From the NCBI GenBank assembly GCA_002345675.1, contig DDWL01000002.1:1-25854 (forward strand): a DNA stretch of 25,854 nucleotides, given 5' to 3'. The notes below the pieces were generated by a model, which made no database searches, had not been told where the DNA came from, and was given only the letters and a program-made list of their open reading frames with translations. A program made the translations under genes and the position numbers. The stretch comes from Bacteroidales bacterium UBA2287. GTDB lineage: Bacteria; Bacteroidota; Bacteroidia; Bacteroidales; Tenuifilaceae. Shown here piece after piece: positions 24,717 to 25,854 of this stretch (position 1 is the stretch's first letter; each line of letters starts with the position of its first letter).

Positions 24717-24973
24717 TTTGGTATATAATGCTTTAAAAAAGTTAAGAGTATTTTATACTTTCGACCCCAACCCTAATACCTCGTCAGTTTTGGTTAACAT
24801 GTTCACATTTATTGTTATGGTAGTTATGCAATTTTTAGTAAACCAATTAATTTATTTTACACCAATGAAAGTCAAATGCAATTTATGTTTTGAAAATTTT
24901 TTCATTTATCGAACGATAGCGTTTTGGTTTTAAAAGTTTATTTATTTTACTTTACAAAATTATTAACCTAAAA
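24717..24973. other. Long AT-rich leader region upstream of the double-glycine peptide gene
   Basis: Within the 307-nt gap 24667-24973. TTTA (24732-24735), 20 nt, TACTTTCG (24756-24763) is a near-consensus promoter that would give an mRNA leader of about 200 nt. A closer alternative, TTTG (24923-24926), 21 nt, TACTTTAC (24948-24955), has two mismatches in its -7. No convincing gene is present. Confidence 0.35.
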
Positions 24974-25210
24974 ATGAATGCAATGTATAAGGAATTAAGC
25001 AAAAAGAAATTTGATAATTTGAACAAAACAGATTTACAAGTTATTAAATCAGAAGAATTAAGTCAGTTAAAAGGTGGTATGAAAGGAAAAGTAAAGTGGT
25101 TTGATGCTGCCAAATGTATAGCCTTAATTGAAACCGAAGATGGTAACGAGATGATGGTGTACTGCACAGGTAATGAAATTGATGGTTTTGAGTTTAATAT
25201 CGAACGCTAG
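24974..25210 (+). CDS. Double-glycine leader peptide with truncated cold-shock-like core
   Basis: Encodes 78 residues. Residues 1-35 form a typical double-glycine leader: relative to the cleavage point after G35, it has G at -1 and -2, Leu at -4, Leu at -7, Glu at -8 and Ile at -12 (IKSEELSQLKGG), as in precursors cut by C39 peptidase/ABC exporters. The remaining 43 residues start MKGKVKWFDAAK and continue with ETEDGNEMMVY and IDGF, clearly aligning with the first two-thirds of bacterial cold-shock proteins (MKGxVKWFNxxKGFGFI...DVFVH...GF). The nucleic-acid-binding RNP1 (KGFGFI) has become KCIALI and RNP2 (VFVH) MMVY, and the last strand is absent. C48 and C64 are the only cysteines. The start is M1; M4 is an alternative. 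There is no export or modification gene within the window. It may be an exported peptide that recruited a cold-shock fold; homology of each half is strong by eye, the function is unknown. Confidence 0.75.
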   Translation: MNAMYKELSKKKFDNLNKTDLQVIKSEELSQLKGGMKGKVKWFDAAKCIALIETEDGNEMMVYCTGNEIDGFEFNIER

Positions 25211-25242
25211 AGCGACATTCAATAATTTTTTATTGTTAAAAC

Positions 25243-25275
25243 GGATATCCTTAGTTTGTGGGTATCCTTTTTTTA
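25243..25275 (+). terminator. Terminator after the double-glycine peptide gene
   Basis: GGATATCC (25243-25250) pairs with GGGTATCC (25260-25267), one T-G wobble, followed by seven T residues. It lies 32 nt past the stop codon and makes the peptide gene monocistronic. Confidence 0.75.
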
Positions 25276-25287
25276 TAAATATTAAAC

Positions 25288-25419
25288 CTACTTAAACACC
25301 CTAAAGTTTACGCTGCCGTAATTTCGAACTTCGCTAAAACGGGTTAGCTTCAAAAGATTAGTTTGCTTCGAGTGTTTAACAGTTTGCCAGCCATTTTCGT
25401 TAAGAAGGGTTTCGGGACG
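25288..25419 (-). pseudogene. 3' fragment of an unrecognised minus-strand gene
   Basis: Forty-three codons ending at the TAG at 25288-25290 read as protein with host-like codon use: TLLNENGWQTVKHSKQ, then LLKLTRFSEVRNYGS and a VNFRVFK end. Upstream the frame enters GC-rich palindromes (25430-25564) and translates into low-quality text with a TAA at 25516-25518. In the same frame at about 25570-25635 a similar phrase, ASGGSSPLSEGWQIETT, appears and is preceded by another TAA. These look like two related segments of one former gene, perhaps secreted, broken by repeat insertions. I do not recognise the family. Confidence 0.45.
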
Positions 25420-25429
25420 TAACGTTAAA

Positions 25430-25564
25430 CCCGTCAGACCGCTTTGAGCAGTCGGACGGGTAGCTAAAAATAGAATGGCGCAGGCCCGATTGCTACCGAG
25501 TTGCGCCAAACTGGGTTAACGCAGGCGCAGCCTGCTAAAATAGACCGACGCAGGGTAGCCTGCG
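25430..25564. repeat. Cluster of GC-rich palindromic repeats
   Basis: Four hairpins follow each other: CCCGTC/GACGGG (25430-25435 with 25455-25460, with an inner GACCGC/GCAGTC pairing), TGGCGCA/TGCGCCA (25476-25482 with 25502-25508), GCAGGC/GCCTGC (25521-25526 with 25530-25535) and CGCAGG/CCTGCG (25549-25554 with 25559-25564). The base composition is far more GC-rich than the rest of the window. This resembles dispersed REP-like intergenic elements. Confidence 0.65.
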
Positions 25565-25692
25565 CCGAACGTTGTTTCAATTTGCCAGCCTTCGCTTAAC
25601 GGAGAAGAACCTCCACTTGCAGCGTTCCATATCGCTTACGTTGCCATGGGGCTTACGATTTGGCAGGGTGGGAGGCAGCGTCGTTTTGCCTT

Positions 25693-25720
25693 CCCGCCTG
25701 ACCGCGATAGTCGGGCAGGG
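25693..25720. repeat. GC-rich hairpin repeat
   Basis: CCCGCCTGAC (25693-25702) pairs with GTCGGGCAGGG (25710-25720) apart from one bulged A and one T-G wobble. It has no T-run. It belongs to the same palindrome-rich block. Confidence 0.55.
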
Positions 25721-25799
25721 ATTCTTTGTTTCCTTTCTCATCAAGGAGAAAGGAAAGAGATTTAAAATAAACTTAACCTGACGGCTATGGATAACTATA

Positions 25800-25854
25800 G
25801 GGGCCTATCCCCCGATACGCAGTATCGCCAAAACCGATTAGCTTGCTAATCGGC
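25800..25854. repeat. Three adjacent hairpins at the window edge
   Basis: GGGG/CCCC (25800-25803 with 25809-25812), CGATAC/GTATCG (25813-25818 with 25822-25827) and CCGATTAGC/GCTAATCGG (25834-25842 with 25845-25853, loop TT) follow one another with almost no spacer. The window ends here, so the array may continue. Confidence 0.6.

Noticed and set aside
24718..24933. Open frame of 71 codons on the plus strand with a TTG start
   Set aside because: It begins in the tail of a terminator, is low-complexity hydrophobic sequence and has no family resemblance; the span more likely holds the leader of the next gene.
25572..25781. Open frame of 69 codons on the plus strand
   Set aside because: It runs through the palindrome block and across a hairpin, with implausible amino-acid text; judged a by-product of repeats.

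Overview
The window looks like a chromosomal segment from a Bacteroidota bacterium, probably an anaerobic, peptide-using member of the Bacteroidales/Marinilabiliales type. The evidence is a gingipain-like C25 peptidase with a type IX secretion (T9SS) C-terminal sorting domain, several promoters matching the Bacteroidota consensus TTTG-N19-21-TAnnTTTG, AT-rich leaders without Shine-Dalgarno sequences, a DUF5715 protein and a TolB/S41 tricorn-like peptidase. The genus cannot be fixed from sequence alone.

Layout. 57-4049 (minus strand): a membrane-anchored DUF5715 protein with LAS-peptidase-like metal residues; a tight CheY / CheC / PAS-histidine kinase operon; an exported DNA/RNA nuclease. 4245-10164 (plus): a DUF485 + ActP-like sodium:solute symporter pair, a terminator that runs directly into a promoter, then a metallophosphoesterase and a 956-residue Cache-PAS-PAS-CBS-CBS-nucleotidyltransferase protein. 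10205-10278 (minus): tRNA-Arg(UCU). 10515-17079 (plus): three peptide-degrading enzymes (C69 dipeptidase, isoaspartyl dipeptidase, tricorn-like peptidase), with an 18-unit heptanucleotide repeat tract between the second and third. 17418-20094: a small outer-membrane beta-barrel protein followed closely by a methyl-accepting chemotaxis protein. 20277-22075: tRNA-Asp(GUC), a DUF234-type AAA ATPase and a decayed tyrosine-recombinase C-terminus, together suggesting the scar of an integrated element. 22327-24666: the C25/T9SS protease. 24974-25210: a small protein with a canonical double-glycine export leader joined to a truncated, degenerate cold-shock-like core. 25276-25854: no intact gene; debris of a minus-strand gene broken up by GC-rich palindromes.

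How the genes may work together. The C25 protease, the tricorn-like peptidase, the C69 dipeptidase and IadA form a plausible route from external protein to amino acids, and ActP could handle acetate or related carboxylates. Sensing is prominent: a CheY/CheC/kinase module, a dCache chemoreceptor and the Cache-PAS-CBS nucleotidyltransferase. The two items that most deserve attention are the double-glycine-leader/cold-shock-like peptide and the membrane sensor nucleotidyltransferase paired with a phosphoesterase next to a solute symporter.
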